In this document: one piece after another, positions 41,869-50,851 of the stretch
Numbering within the stretch: position 1 is the stretch's first letter
Layout: each line of letters starts with the position of its first letter
Assembly: GCF_001696535.1 (NCBI RefSeq)
Contig: NZ_MBQE01000005.1
Location: forward strand, 124,001 to 188,000
Direction of reading: 5' to 3'
Source of the DNA: Stappia indica
GTDB lineage: Bacteria; Pseudomonadota; Alphaproteobacteria; Rhizobiales; Stappiaceae
DNA: 64,000 bases
Made by a program: the position numbers and the translations under genes
The notes under the pieces: model-generated
Told to the model about the DNA's origin: nothing
Seen by the model: only the letters and a program-made list of their open reading frames with translations
Database searches by the model: none

Positions 41869-43740
41869 ATGTTCGATGACAGTTATGCACGCTTAGGCAG
41901 GTTACTCAGTCTCGCCGCGGTACCGCTGACCATCGGCCTTGTGCCAACCCCTGCGCTCGCGGACTGCGTCAATCCGACTGCCCCGGAAGGCCGGCTTGTC
42001 TACAATGCGACGCACAAGATCGCGCAGGTCTGCGACGGCACGAACTGGATCAGCCTGGGTGGCAGTGGCAGTGGAGGGGGGATTTCCACCGCTGGCAACG
42101 ATACCGAGATCATCTTTAATGACGGCGGTATCCTGAGCGGCAATCCAAGCTTCGTATTTGATAAGACAAATATTCGCCTTGGTATTGGAACCGCTACGCC
42201 GAGCGAGTCTGTCGATGTCACCGGCGTTGTGACGGCTGATGGCCTTACGCTCAAGTCAGTTGCTGCCGATCCTCCATTGTCGTCATCGCTGGGGCTCGGC
42301 GATCTCGCAGATGTCGACACGTCTGGCGCGGCGGACGGCCTTATCCTCAAGTACAATGGTGGCACCAGCACATGGGAGGCAGCGAGCGACGCGACGGGCG
42401 GCGGCGGTTCCTCCCTGTGGACGGCGGCGGGTTCAGATATTTATTATGACAGCGGCAACGTCGGCATCGGGACGACTAATCCGACCTACAAACTGGATGT
42501 GAATGGCACGGTACGCATAGGCCCCTATTCCGAGTTGGGTTCCACGCGGCTGTACGTATCCGATGATGCTTTAGGGCGGGCTATCAGCATTTTGTCCTAT
42601 GATGGCAATGGGGCGGGCGTGATTGGCACAACCGGAGAGGCAGGTGCCGACAATGGGTTCGTGCTCAATGCATATAGAGGAGGTGGCAAGATCTCGTTTC
42701 AGGTAAATGGCACCGAGAGAATGCGTGTCACGAACGTCGGCAACGTCGGCATCGGCACAACCTCACCCGCATCCGCACTCCATGTAGTGGGAGCCGAGAA
42801 TGATGGGACAAATGCTGCGCTGCGCGTTCAAAGCGGTACACAGATCATGATTTTAGATGGAAATGAAATTGATACTATAGGGTCTACCAATACTCTTTCT
42901 GTTCAAGGCAACAACGCTGGAAACGTCACCTTAGTCAATGGCGGTGGAAAGGTGGGAGTCGGGACGACAAACCCAACAGAAAAACTGACAGTCTCCGGCA
43001 ATCTTTCTGTTGCCGATATCTCGTCTACTCAAGCGCAGTTCGACATCATCAACTCGTCAGGCAATGGCATTGCTATCAATGGTTCTAATGGCAACGTTGA
43101 CATCGGTGGAACCGCTGCGCCGAACAAGCTGACTGTAACGGGCCCAGGAGATATTACGGCTGCCAACACGGGTGGTGGCCTGCTCTTACAGGATAACGCT
43201 GGTACCGCTTCAGGCTGGAAACTGCGTCTTGATGTCAATGAGATGCAGTCGGCAAATAATGGTAACGCAGCGAGTTTTACTATAAACCCGTTTGGCGGCA
43301 ACGTGGCCATAGGCTCCGCCAGTGGCAGTTCCGCCAATCTTACTTTTGTGGGTTCCAGCACGACTTGTGCCATCGGCAATGGTACGGGAAACACGAGCTG
43401 CACCTCCGATCGCCGGTTGAAAGATAATGTTCAGCCTTTGGACGGGGCGCTGGTGAAAATAGGCGCGCTCAAAGGCGTTACCTTTGTTTGGAAGAAGGAG
43501 CCGGGCATCCGCCGCATCGGCCTCATCGCGCAAAACGTCGAACGCGTCTTCCCAGAAGTGGTGGAGACCGATGCGGAGACCGGCATGAAATCGGTCGCCT
43601 ATGCCTCGCTCGTCGCACCGCTGGTGGAAGCGGTAAAGGAACTGAAGGCAGACAATGACACTCTCCGGAGCGAACACGATGCGGCACTCCGCGCGCTTCG
43701 CGCAGAACTTGATGCCCTGAAATCCTCCCTCGGGCGCTAA
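41869..43740 (+). CDS. Secreted fibre-like protein with C-terminal S74 intramolecular chaperone
   Basis: 623 residues. A Sec signal (LSLAAVPLTIGLVPTPALA) is followed by Gly/Asn/Ser/Thr-rich beta repeats with recurrent NVGIGTTNPTYKLDVNG-type units, as in tail-spike and trimeric fibre stalks. The C-terminal part (about 512-590) is the peptidase S74 chaperone of endosialidase: SDRRLKDNVQPL with the self-cleaving Ser at about 513, then RIGLIAQNVERVFPEVVE. A final helix (about 590-623) is coiled coil. The domain trimerises the fibre and cuts itself off. Usually phage; here it has a signal peptide and no phage neighbours, so a surface adhesin or exported fibre is more likely. Confidence 0.82.
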   Translation: MFDDSYARLGRLLSLAAVPLTIGLVPTPALADCVNPTAPEGRLVYNATHKIAQVCDGTNWISLGGSGSGGGISTAGNDTEIIFNDGGILSGNPSFVFDKTNIRLGIGTATPSESVDVTGVVTADGLTLKSVAADPPLSSSLGLGDLADVDTSGAADGLILKYNGGTSTWEAASDATGGGGSSLWTAAGSDIYYDSGNVGIGTTNPTYKLDVNGTVRIGPYSELGSTRLYVSDDALGRAISILSYDGNGAGVIGTTGEAGADNGFVLNAYRGGGKISFQVNGTERMRVTNVGNVGIGTTSPASALHVVGAENDGTNAALRVQSGTQIMILDGNEIDTIGSTNTLSVQGNNAGNVTLVNGGGKVGVGTTNPTEKLTVSGNLSVADISSTQAQFDIINSSGNGIAINGSNGNVDIGGTAAPNKLTVTGPGDITAANTGGGLLLQDNAGTASGWKLRLDVNEMQSANNGNAASFTINPFGGNVAIGSASGSSANLTFVGSSTTCAIGNGTGNTSCTSDRRLKDNVQPLDGALVKIGALKGVTFVWKKEPGIRRIGLIAQNVERVFPEVVETDAETGMKSVAYASLVAPLVEAVKELKADNDTLRSEHDAALRALRAELDALKSSLGR

Positions 43741-44327
43741 CCCCACATCTTCTCGGCCATTTCGCGTTCCTCTGGTCCGGTGGCTTGCAGGTAGATCGCG
43801 GTGGTTTCCATGCGGGCATGTCCCATCCATTTCTGAACCATGCTGATGGGCACGCCGGAACGTATGGCGTGGAGACCAAATCCGTGCCGAAGTCCCTTGG
43901 GTGTCGCGTGAACCCCGCCGTGAACATCTGCTTCCCGCATCATGTCCTTGATGAGCGTCCAGGCCCGGCTGCGGGAGAGCGCCCATAGCTTGCGGTCCGG
44001 GCGGTTGCTGTCGATGCCGTGCACGCAGACCAAATCCCGGATGAGGTCCGGCGGCACCGGAATCTCGCGAATGACCAGACAACCCCGGCGCTTGAGCGTG
44101 CGCACGGCGACGAACCCGGCCTCGACCTCGATGCAGCGTTCGGTGAGCGCCAGCGCCTCGGATATGCGGCACCCAGTCCATGCCAGCACGAGGCACAGCG
44201 TGCGCAGCTCGGCGCGGCCGCATCGCGCGGCGGCATCCAGAAACCGCGTCCGCTCGGCTTGTGTCAGATATTTGCGTTGACCCGTGTGCGAATACAGGCT
44301 GGCCGCCTGCGCGCGGACAAAGCCCAT
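43737..44327 (-). CDS. Tyrosine-type recombinase, short
   Basis: 196 residues from ATG 44327, with AAGGGGGA 5 nt upstream. Catalytic motifs: WTGCRISEALAL (Arg I), GLRHGFG (His-x-x-Arg) and WMGHARMETTAIYLQ (His and the Tyr nucleophile). The N-terminal arm and core-binding domain are mostly missing compared with 300-400-residue integrases, leaving a minimal catalytic domain. Overlaps the S74 gene tail-to-tail by 4 nt. It may be a resolution or inversion enzyme rather than the element integrase. Confidence 0.82.
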   Translation of the reverse strand: MGFVRAQAASLYSHTGQRKYLTQAERTRFLDAAARCGRAELRTLCLVLAWTGCRISEALALTERCIEVEAGFVAVRTLKRRGCLVIREIPVPPDLIRDLVCVHGIDSNRPDRKLWALSRSRAWTLIKDMMREADVHGGVHATPKGLRHGFGLHAIRSGVPISMVQKWMGHARMETTAIYLQATGPEEREMAEKMWG

Positions 44328-44627
44328 CCCGTCCCCCTTCACCGGCATCCGGCCCGGCTTGATCAGGTGCGACGCGACAGTTTTGCCTATTTCGTTGAGT
44401 GTCCGGCCAACGTGTTGGGATTCCTGCCCTTTCGCGTGGCCATAGCTAGAATTCGTAGCAATTTCTTAAGCATCGCGCAACCCGAAACCCGCCCAATTCC
44501 GCCATTCGCGACAGAATAGGCAAGTCAGTCGCGCGGTTTCATTGAATGTCCAAAGTAAAACGGGGCCTCGTGCAACCAATCGCCGGGGCTCTTTTGATTC
44601 CGATGCCGGGACATAAGGGAGAACGCC

Positions 44628-44786
44628 ATGTCCGATCAGGAAGCAGCCCGCCGCCAGGCGGAAGAAGACCATCGCCGCAATCAGCAGACCCAGATTGCGA
44701 CCGAGCAGCAAATCAGCAGCTCGGTCGTGAGGGAGGCGTACAACGCCGAACTCGCCTATCGCCGAAGCCAATCCGGCAATAACTGA
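44628..44786 (+). CDS. Small hydrophilic protein, 52 residues
   Basis: Starts MSDQEAARRQAEEDHRRNQQ and is Gln/Glu/Arg-rich and fully helical in prediction by eye. AAGGGAG lies 8 nt upstream of the ATG. Likely real because of the ribosome site and codon use. The 279 bp before it (44349-44627) hold the integrase promoter side and nothing else clear. Confidence 0.5.
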   Translation: MSDQEAARRQAEEDHRRNQQTQIATEQQISSSVVREAYNAELAYRRSQSGNN

Positions 44787-44858
44787 CAAACCGACCACGA
44801 AACCCGCCCCGGCAGACATGCCGGGGCGGTCGTTTGTCCAACCATGGGAGCCGCCCTG

Positions 44859-45692
44859 ATGAATCCCCGCTTCGCAGCCGCACTCGCGGCCCTGAACCTC
44901 GCCGTTCCGCCCGCATTCGCCGCCGAGCCGGATTATCCGCCGGTGCTTGCGCCGCTGGATGCGAGCGCCACTCTGCCCGACGGCGTGTCCTTCGACACGC
45001 TTGGTCTCAGCCTTGGCATGTCGATTGAGGAGGCCACCGCCATTCTCACGGATCTGGCGCAGGGCACACCACTCAAGGAAAACTCCGCGCTCGCGGGTGT
45101 TGGCGACAACCGGGGCAATGTCTTTCGCTTCAAATACGATATCTGGCGCATGGCGGAGTTCACGGCGGCGGATGGTTCGCGCGAGCAGGTGACCGTGACC
45201 TTCACCACGAATGTCAACGAAGCACGTGCCGTTCGGATTGAACGCCGTGTCCAGTATCTTGGCGACCAGCTTGGCGATGCTGACGCGTTCATCGCAGCCC
45301 TGACCGGGAAATTCGGTGCGCAGTCATGGCGGGAGGACTTCTTCGGCACACGCGTTTACTGGATGTGGTTTGACGGCGCACGGCAGGAGCCGCGACCGGA
45401 GTTCAGCCACAAGGTCCGTCACCAGCACGAGGACACCGCCGCCGTTTGCATTGACGATGTCAACATGGCGTTGGGCTATCAATACGGCAGTGACGAGCGC
45501 GGTCCCGGCTGTGGTCCCATCATTGAAGTGCAGATTGACCATCCCGCGCGGGCCGACCTGATGCGCGGCGTTTCCATCCGGCTGATCGATTACGAGCGTC
45601 ATAACAAAAACCGCCGCGACACTGATGCGTGGGCACTGGCGGAGTTCGAGAAGATGATGGCGAGCCAATCCGGCACGACACCTAAGCTGTAG
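44859..45692 (+). CDS. Secreted hypothetical protein
   Basis: 277 residues. Signal peptide FAAALAALNLAVPPAFAAEP. The mature part contains LGLSLGMSIEEATAILTDLA, a pattern seen in small periplasmic domains that begin with a turn and helix, and two Cys (AAVCIDDV, RGPGCGPI) that may pair. No family recognised. GGGAG 8 nt before ATG 44859 favours it over ATG 44844. Confidence 0.65.
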   Translation: MNPRFAAALAALNLAVPPAFAAEPDYPPVLAPLDASATLPDGVSFDTLGLSLGMSIEEATAILTDLAQGTPLKENSALAGVGDNRGNVFRFKYDIWRMAEFTAADGSREQVTVTFTTNVNEARAVRIERRVQYLGDQLGDADAFIAALTGKFGAQSWREDFFGTRVYWMWFDGARQEPRPEFSHKVRHQHEDTAAVCIDDVNMALGYQYGSDERGPGCGPIIEVQIDHPARADLMRGVSIRLIDYERHNKNRRDTDAWALAEFEKMMASQSGTTPKL

Positions 45693-45758
45693 GCGCGAGC
45701 GTGAGCGAGCCGCAATCCGGGAACGCGCGGCCTCAGCGCGGGCCTGGGTTGATTGCCA

Positions 45759-46091
45759 TCAATTTATTGGAGGAAGATTTAGCACGCGGCGAGAGGTCCT
45801 GCCCAATACGCGGGCGGCTGGTTCTCCCAATTTGTACATCGCACCGGTAAACGCGCCAGCGCACAGGATAAACGTAGCTGCGCTTGCTACGCCGCCATAT
45901 TCGGGCATAGCTTGTGAGGCAAAATGCGCTGCGATGGCGCTGCCTCTCAAGGCCGGGAGGCCCGTCGCGTAAGCGCTGGCTATTACCGAAGCGACAAGAA
46001 GATGTTCAGCACACTCTTCGCGGAAACGATACTCCTTTTCCGTCAGAGATTTACCGGATCGCGTAGTAAATTCTTTTATTACATCTGCCAT
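45759..46091 (-). CDS. Small membrane protein, hypothetical
   Basis: 110 residues. A charged N-terminal stretch (KSLTEKEYRFREECAEHLLV) is followed by two hydrophobic segments, about 30-48 (VASVIASAYATGLPAL) and 66-88 (VASAATFILCAGAFTGAMY). No family recognised. Divergent from the next membrane-protein gene. Confidence 0.55.
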   Translation of the reverse strand: MADVIKEFTTRSGKSLTEKEYRFREECAEHLLVASVIASAYATGLPALRGSAIAAHFASQAMPEYGGVASAATFILCAGAFTGAMYKLGEPAARVLGRTSRRVLNLPPIN

Positions 46092-46154
46092 TTATCCTCG
46101 ATTGCTCGAATGGTTAAGGAATATTAGCAATATATATAATGGAGATGTCAAATA

Positions 46155-46622
46155 ATGACGGTTGGCGATGAGGAGGGGAAGGTCGAAGAGGCTCCAGATT
46201 CTTGGGAGATTCTCTCTCAGCAAACGAGAGAATTCGTATGGAACGTGCACAAGGAGGCGGATTCTCTTATTCACGCTCGGATGCAGACATTCGTGACTTT
46301 CGAGGCATCGCTGATTGGAGCGCTGTTCACGATCGTCATCTTGTCAAAAGACCCGACTCAATCCTGGTATTTCAAGGCCATTGTCGTACTGGCCGGCTTG
46401 CTCACCTGTGCGGCGTTTCTTTTTTTGAATCGCCGTATTATCAACGGCGTGATTCAGTTGAAGCAAGAATACCTGTTGAAGAGCACGGTCTACAGAAAAT
46501 TCTATGGGAGCGCGCCGCCCGGATACATTTTGCCAAGATACTTGCCAGTGCTTTTTGCGGGGCTCTGGGTGGTGCTGGGCTTCGCAACGCTCCTTCCGCT
46601 GCCTGATGCATGGCGGCACTGA
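46155..46622 (+). CDS. Membrane protein, possibly RipA-like
   Basis: 155 residues with three membrane segments: FEASLIGALFTIVILS, AIVVLAGLLTCAAFLFL and the C-terminal LPVLFAGLWVVLGFATLLP. The amphipathic N-terminus (ILSQQTREFVWNVHKEADSL) and the loop NRRIINGVIQLKQEYLLKS recall the small SLATT/RipA type membrane proteins found near defence genes, but the match is weak. Confidence 0.6.
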   Translation: MTVGDEEGKVEEAPDSWEILSQQTREFVWNVHKEADSLIHARMQTFVTFEASLIGALFTIVILSKDPTQSWYFKAIVVLAGLLTCAAFLFLNRRIINGVIQLKQEYLLKSTVYRKFYGSAPPGYILPRYLPVLFAGLWVVLGFATLLPLPDAWRH

Positions 46623-46663
46623 TTCAGAATGAGCGGGCGGCGCGCAGCGCCGCCGCATTTTTC

Positions 46664-46957
46664 CTAGAACAGCGTTAGCTGCCGGGATTTCTCGACATAG
46701 GCTTTCCATTCGCGGCTTTCGGCGGCGTAGTCGAGCCAGTCGAGGGCGAACGCTACCGGCCCGCCCATCGCCGCGACATCGGCGCAGGGCGCGATACCGG
46801 ATTTGTAGCCGGTCTCGCTGACGGGGAGCGGAACGCGGTTATCGGACATGACTTCCATCTGGCCGATGGGCAAGTCGTCATCGGTGAGGCCGTCACGCCA
46901 TGTGATGGTGAGACCGATGCCCTGCCATTCGGCGCGGAAGGTTTGCAGCGGGTTCAT
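46664..46957 (-). CDS. Small hypothetical protein coupled to ardC
   Basis: 97 residues starting MNPLQTFRAEWQGIGLTITW. Overlaps the end of ardC by 4 nt, so co-translated. The fold looks beta-rich at first and helical at the end (LDWLDYAAESREWKAYVEKS). Often seen after ardC in mobile elements. Function unknown. Confidence 0.65.
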   Translation of the reverse strand: MNPLQTFRAEWQGIGLTITWRDGLTDDDLPIGQMEVMSDNRVPLPVSETGYKSGIAPCADVAAMGGPVAFALDWLDYAAESREWKAYVEKSRQLTLF

Positions 46958-47850
46958 GCGGCCTCCGCTTGGCTGTCGGGTTGCAGACCGGCAAGGAAAT
47001 CCGACGCGCGCTGTGCATGTGCCGCCGCCGAGAATATCGCGCGCTTGTCCTCTTTCAGGACTTTCAGCCATGAGGCGATATAGCTGGCATGCTCGCCGCG
47101 CGGGTTGGGCGCGATGTCCAGTCCCGCCAACACGAAGGCCGCGCCGAGTTCGGCGACCAGCTCCTCCATTGCATAGCCCGCGTCACCCCAACGCTTGCGG
47201 CCAAGATCCCGGTCGAGGCGCGACTTGTGCCGCGTCCAGTGGGACAGCTCGTGAATGAGGGTGGCGTAATAGCTTTCCGGGTCGCGGAACGCCTCGAAGG
47301 GCGGCATGCGCACGACATCACTGCCGACATTGTAGGACGCGATGCCGCCGCCGTGGTGGATATCGGCGCGGGTTGCGTTCACAAAGGCATCGGCATGGGC
47401 GATGCGGCGAATGACATCCTCACGCGGCGCTGACTGCGCGTAATACTGCGCGGGAAGTCCTTCGACCTGCTCGACGTTGAACACGGTATAACCCTTCATA
47501 AAGGGGATGGACCGTTCCAGTTCCTCGCCGGTCGATGCGTCTTCCTCGGTGCGGGTCAGGGTGGAGGCATAGACGACCAGACTGCCATGCTCGCCCTTGC
47601 GCACATGCCCGCCCAGTTCTCTTGCCTGCTTGAAGGTCATCCAGACGGGCGCGACATAACCTCGTGCGACGGCTTCGCCCCAGAGCATCAGGACATTGAC
47701 GCCGCGATACGGCACACCATTCGCCCGCAAGGGCCGGGTGATGCGCCCGGCTGCGTGCTCGACATTCCAAGGCTGGTGCCACGGCTTCACGCCCGCCTCA
47801 AGGGCAGCGATGATTGAGGAAGTCACACGTTCATAAACATCAGGTTTCAT
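46954..47850 (-). CDS. ardC: ArdC-like antirestriction protein (ssDNA-binding domain plus zincin metallopeptidase)
   Basis: 298 residues from MKPDVYERVTSSIIAALEAG. The N-terminal domain (about 1-125) is the DUF1738/ArdC ssDNA-binding domain with VKPWHQPW and RGVNVLMLWG. The C-terminal zincin has TLIHELSHWTRHKSRLDRD (HExxH) and MEELVAELGAAFVLAG (third ligand Glu). ArdC protects incoming single-stranded element DNA from host restriction. Consistent with a mobilizable element that arrives by conjugation. Confidence 0.88.
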   Translation of the reverse strand: MKPDVYERVTSSIIAALEAGVKPWHQPWNVEHAAGRITRPLRANGVPYRGVNVLMLWGEAVARGYVAPVWMTFKQARELGGHVRKGEHGSLVVYASTLTRTEEDASTGEELERSIPFMKGYTVFNVEQVEGLPAQYYAQSAPREDVIRRIAHADAFVNATRADIHHGGGIASYNVGSDVVRMPPFEAFRDPESYYATLIHELSHWTRHKSRLDRDLGRKRWGDAGYAMEELVAELGAAFVLAGLDIAPNPRGEHASYIASWLKVLKEDKRAIFSAAAHAQRASDFLAGLQPDSQAEAA

Positions 47851-48263
47851 TGCCTTTTCTCCAGTTGATAGTGGGTTGCGCATGCAACCGACTAGCCAAG
47901 CGGCAATGAGCGGGGGGTTGGCCGTCACAGGCCGGAAACCGCAGGGATGGCGCGGGCCGGAAGCCGAACGAAGTGAAGGCGAACTACACGGCCCGGCGGT
48001 TTCCGCCCGAAGCCCAAGCGGAGGGTTCAGCCTTGACGGCCTGGGGGACGCAGTCCCCAATCAACGAGAAGAAGGTCAGCCAAAGGCTGTCAGTGATGAT
48101 GCGCGAGGGATGGAAGCCCCCTGCCTCCGCAGGGGCAGGCTGCGGCGGAGACGGTCTGCCGGCTCCGTTCACGACAGCCGGGTCGGCGCAAACCGACGCG
48201 CTATTGTGGTTCCCGACTTCTGCGCCAAGATCGTATGATGCAAGGACTTTACCGGGGGCAAAG
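47851..48263. other. 413-bp gap before the cargo block
   Basis: No convincing gene. It contains short hairpins such as CTGGGGGACGCAGTCCCCA near 48045 and CCCCTGCCTCCGCAGGGGCA near 48118. The sequence is GC-rich on the left and falls to the lower GC of the cargo genes by 48.25 kb. Probably the promoter region for ardC and the following gene. Confidence 0.4.
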
Positions 48264-49484
48264 ATGGACGACGCTGCAGCAAATAAAGATGAAGATCCGT
48301 ATGCAAACGATCCCTTCTTCAAGATGGTGGACGATTCTGACTGGAATGCCTGCATCGGCAGACAGGGTGAGGAAGAAAATTATGTCGATGGCTACATCGA
48401 AGCCGCGATAGAGCTTGTTGGCGCGGTCATCGAGAAGCAGCAGTTCGGCAAGCGCGACACGCTTGTCCTGCCGATCCTCTACAATGCGCGGCATTCCATC
48501 GAGCTTGCGCTGAAGTTCGCGACTGACAGGCTGGTCGCGGTGCGGTTGGTCCCCACGGCCGGGAAGCGCGATCACGACATCAAGGCCTATTGGGAGCGGC
48601 TTCACGGCGCTGCGATTGGCGACGAGATGCTCTCGCACACCATTGCGGCCCTGTGGCCTTTCATCGAAAGCCTTGCGCGTATCGATTCAGACGGTCAGGA
48701 GCTGCGCTATCACAAGAACCGTGACGACGATCGCAGCATGGCGGATTATGCGCTTGCCAATCTGAAAGTCATTCAAGCCAGCCTGGCCGAACTGAAAACA
48801 CTTATCGATGACTTGCAGTATCGGACGGTGGATTTCCTCCACGAGCATAAGACTGGTTCCCACACCAACCGCTGCTCAAGGCGCGATTTGCTGGCCATCG
48901 CGCGGATCATGCCGCGCCGGGAGATGTGGAACACAGCAGAGTTCGATCAACAAAAGGCAGAAGTGATGCAGCGCTTCGGCCTTGGCAGCCGGCAGTTCTC
49001 GCTCGCGCTCGATAAAATTCAGAAGAACCGGGAGATGCGGGCCATATTGGGCATGGAGAGTCCACTCCTCCACCTGTCAGATGACGACATCGTTGGTGTC
49101 ATCACGCAGTGGCGGCATCTGCATCCAAAGCGGGAACAGCCACAGAGTGGCGTTCTGGGGACTGACTACTTTAGGATCGAACGCTTCGAGGCGATGGAAC
49201 ATCACCTCTCGACACTTCGCGATGTCATCAAGGAGCTTGAACAGCAGCTGTCACCGGAGAAGCTGGCCGATCTGGAAACGGTCTATTACCTTGGACGCGA
49301 CCGCAATTTTCCAGAGTATTACGAGGAATTGGTTGGGAGGAAGCAACGGGAACACGCTGCCGCGAAAAACCCGCAGGAAGAAATTCGACATCTATTGGAG
49401 AAGACCAATTTATTGAATTCCATTCGAGCGGGTGCCCTGACACTCGGACGCGTCGCGCTGGCGGACCGTCTTGGGGGGCTCTAA
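48264..49484 (+). CDS. Hypothetical protein with possible N-terminal HEPN-like region
   Basis: 406 residues from MDDAAANKDEDPYAN, with ACCGGGGGC upstream. Residues about 65-125 contain LPILYNARHSIELALKF and DHDIKAYWERL, the pattern of many HEPN-type helical bundles (a buried His-x-x-Glu helix followed by HDL). The central part has GSRQFSLALDKIQKNREMR; the end is a helical, coiled region (YEELVGRKQREHAAAKN). I recognise no known family with confidence. It lies next to the HEPN-like and dual-nuclease genes and may belong with them. Confidence 0.5.
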   Translation: MDDAAANKDEDPYANDPFFKMVDDSDWNACIGRQGEEENYVDGYIEAAIELVGAVIEKQQFGKRDTLVLPILYNARHSIELALKFATDRLVAVRLVPTAGKRDHDIKAYWERLHGAAIGDEMLSHTIAALWPFIESLARIDSDGQELRYHKNRDDDRSMADYALANLKVIQASLAELKTLIDDLQYRTVDFLHEHKTGSHTNRCSRRDLLAIARIMPRREMWNTAEFDQQKAEVMQRFGLGSRQFSLALDKIQKNREMRAILGMESPLLHLSDDDIVGVITQWRHLHPKREQPQSGVLGTDYFRIERFEAMEHHLSTLRDVIKELEQQLSPEKLADLETVYYLGRDRNFPEYYEELVGRKQREHAAAKNPQEEIRHLLEKTNLLNSIRAGALTLGRVALADRLGGL

Positions 49485-49514
49485 TGCCGGCAAGGTGACA
49501 TAGGTTGAGGACGT

Positions 49515-50795
49515 TCAAAAAACATCGATCCGCTCTTCGTCAAGCCATACCTCCGGCCGGATTCCTGTGGCGTTTTCATGTTTTCCGAAGGTGCGCCGGA
49601 TGTTCGATAAGCTATTGAACACCGACCAAAGAAGAGAGCGGCGAGTAGCATAGTACTCTGCTGAGAACCTGTCAGTGCTGAAGGTGTGGGCCGGTGCCTG
49701 ACGTTCCCGACGGACCTTGCGCAGCGGAGCGATAATAACTTCGCGAAACGCATCCTTGTCCTCCCACATGACTTCGTGGAGCAGCCACTCTTCGAGAAGA
49801 CTTAACGAGCCCTTGCGGCGTACCTCAATCTTTCCGTCCTCGCGGATAGATTCGGTCTCAAGGGGGACCTTTCCGTCGAAGAACTTGATATTGATGCTGT
49901 CGGAAAGAAGTTTGTCCAGTGCCATCACGAAGCGATCATAGTTTTCGCTGGTGGGACGTAGGAACGTGGTGAGATCAATCGGTACGTCGGCAACGGCCAA
50001 TTCTCGGAAAAGCGCAGTGCCCCAGATTGCCTGAGACATTCTGTTGATGAGGTCCATTTCCTTGACGATGGCGTAGCGGATGGAGCGGTTCTTCCAAAAT
50101 TCGCCGAGGATGCTGGACTGATAGTACTGTTCGCACATGCGGACACCGTCCGGGACCTCGTAACTCTTCCAGTACTGCTGGTGTTCGGGCGAAAGGCGCG
50201 AGAGGTATCGCAGGTACACGACCAGATGCGGTACAAGTTCGTCACGGAAACCAAGTCCGAAGGTCTGTAGCGAAACCTTGTCGCGCTCAGGGAATCGTTC
50301 ATCGCTGAACGCATCATCGCGGATCGACATTCGGCCCATATAGTCGTTGAATTGGACAAGGTAACGCGGATCGTTGCGGTAACGCTCCAGGGCCGCCATG
50401 TCGAACGCCCGAAAGGCGAGCTGCGCTTCGCCTAGGACGAGTGCCCTTGTGAAAGGCCGGTCATTCCAATTTGAGACATCAACACGCTTCTCGATTTCAT
50501 CCGCGACCGGGTAGATGGCAACTTGATCGAGTGAATCGCTGTCGAGAAGCGCGAGCTGTTTTCCGGTCGGCAGGTCAGGATACCGCTTGATATGCATGTT
50601 CTGGTCGTGGCGGGAGAAAACGCAGGAAATGCGTCCTTCTGAGATGAGTTGGCTAAGGTGCGACCTTAACCGGGCTTCATCGCTCTCGATGTTCAGCAAG
50701 GTTGCTGCGATCAACCCATTGAAGGAGTCCGCTCTGGCGCTGTCAATGTATGCGGCTGTAATATCGTCTAGTATCTGTTCGGTGGTCATGATCAT
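49515..50795 (-). CDS. Putative HEPN ribonuclease-like protein
   Basis: 426 residues. The C-terminal region has PLRKVRRERQAPAHTF with Arg365-x4-His370, the Rx4-6H active-site motif of HEPN RNases in its common LRxxRxxRQxPAH form. The N-terminus looks like a winged helix (SDEARLRSHLSQLISEGRIS). The middle (about 90-330) is unassigned. HEPN RNases act in abortive defence and toxin systems by cutting RNA. It diverges from the dual PD-(D/E)XK gene across a very short gap. ATGs at 50795 and 50789 are both possible. Confidence 0.6.
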   Translation of the reverse strand: MIMTTEQILDDITAAYIDSARADSFNGLIAATLLNIESDEARLRSHLSQLISEGRISCVFSRHDQNMHIKRYPDLPTGKQLALLDSDSLDQVAIYPVADEIEKRVDVSNWNDRPFTRALVLGEAQLAFRAFDMAALERYRNDPRYLVQFNDYMGRMSIRDDAFSDERFPERDKVSLQTFGLGFRDELVPHLVVYLRYLSRLSPEHQQYWKSYEVPDGVRMCEQYYQSSILGEFWKNRSIRYAIVKEMDLINRMSQAIWGTALFRELAVADVPIDLTTFLRPTSENYDRFVMALDKLLSDSINIKFFDGKVPLETESIREDGKIEVRRKGSLSLLEEWLLHEVMWEDKDAFREVIIAPLRKVRRERQAPAHTFSTDRFSAEYYATRRSLLWSVFNSLSNIRRTFGKHENATGIRPEVWLDEERIDVF

Positions 50796-50851
50796 ATAGT
50801 TCTCTTTGGATGAATCAGATCACGAGTATAAGTTCTTTATGGGGTGTCTTT

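Noticed and set aside
44466..44819. 117-codon minus-strand membrane-like frame
   Set aside because: Overlaps the 52-residue plus-strand ORF, which has a good ribosome site; the minus frame has none and runs into the region before the integrase.
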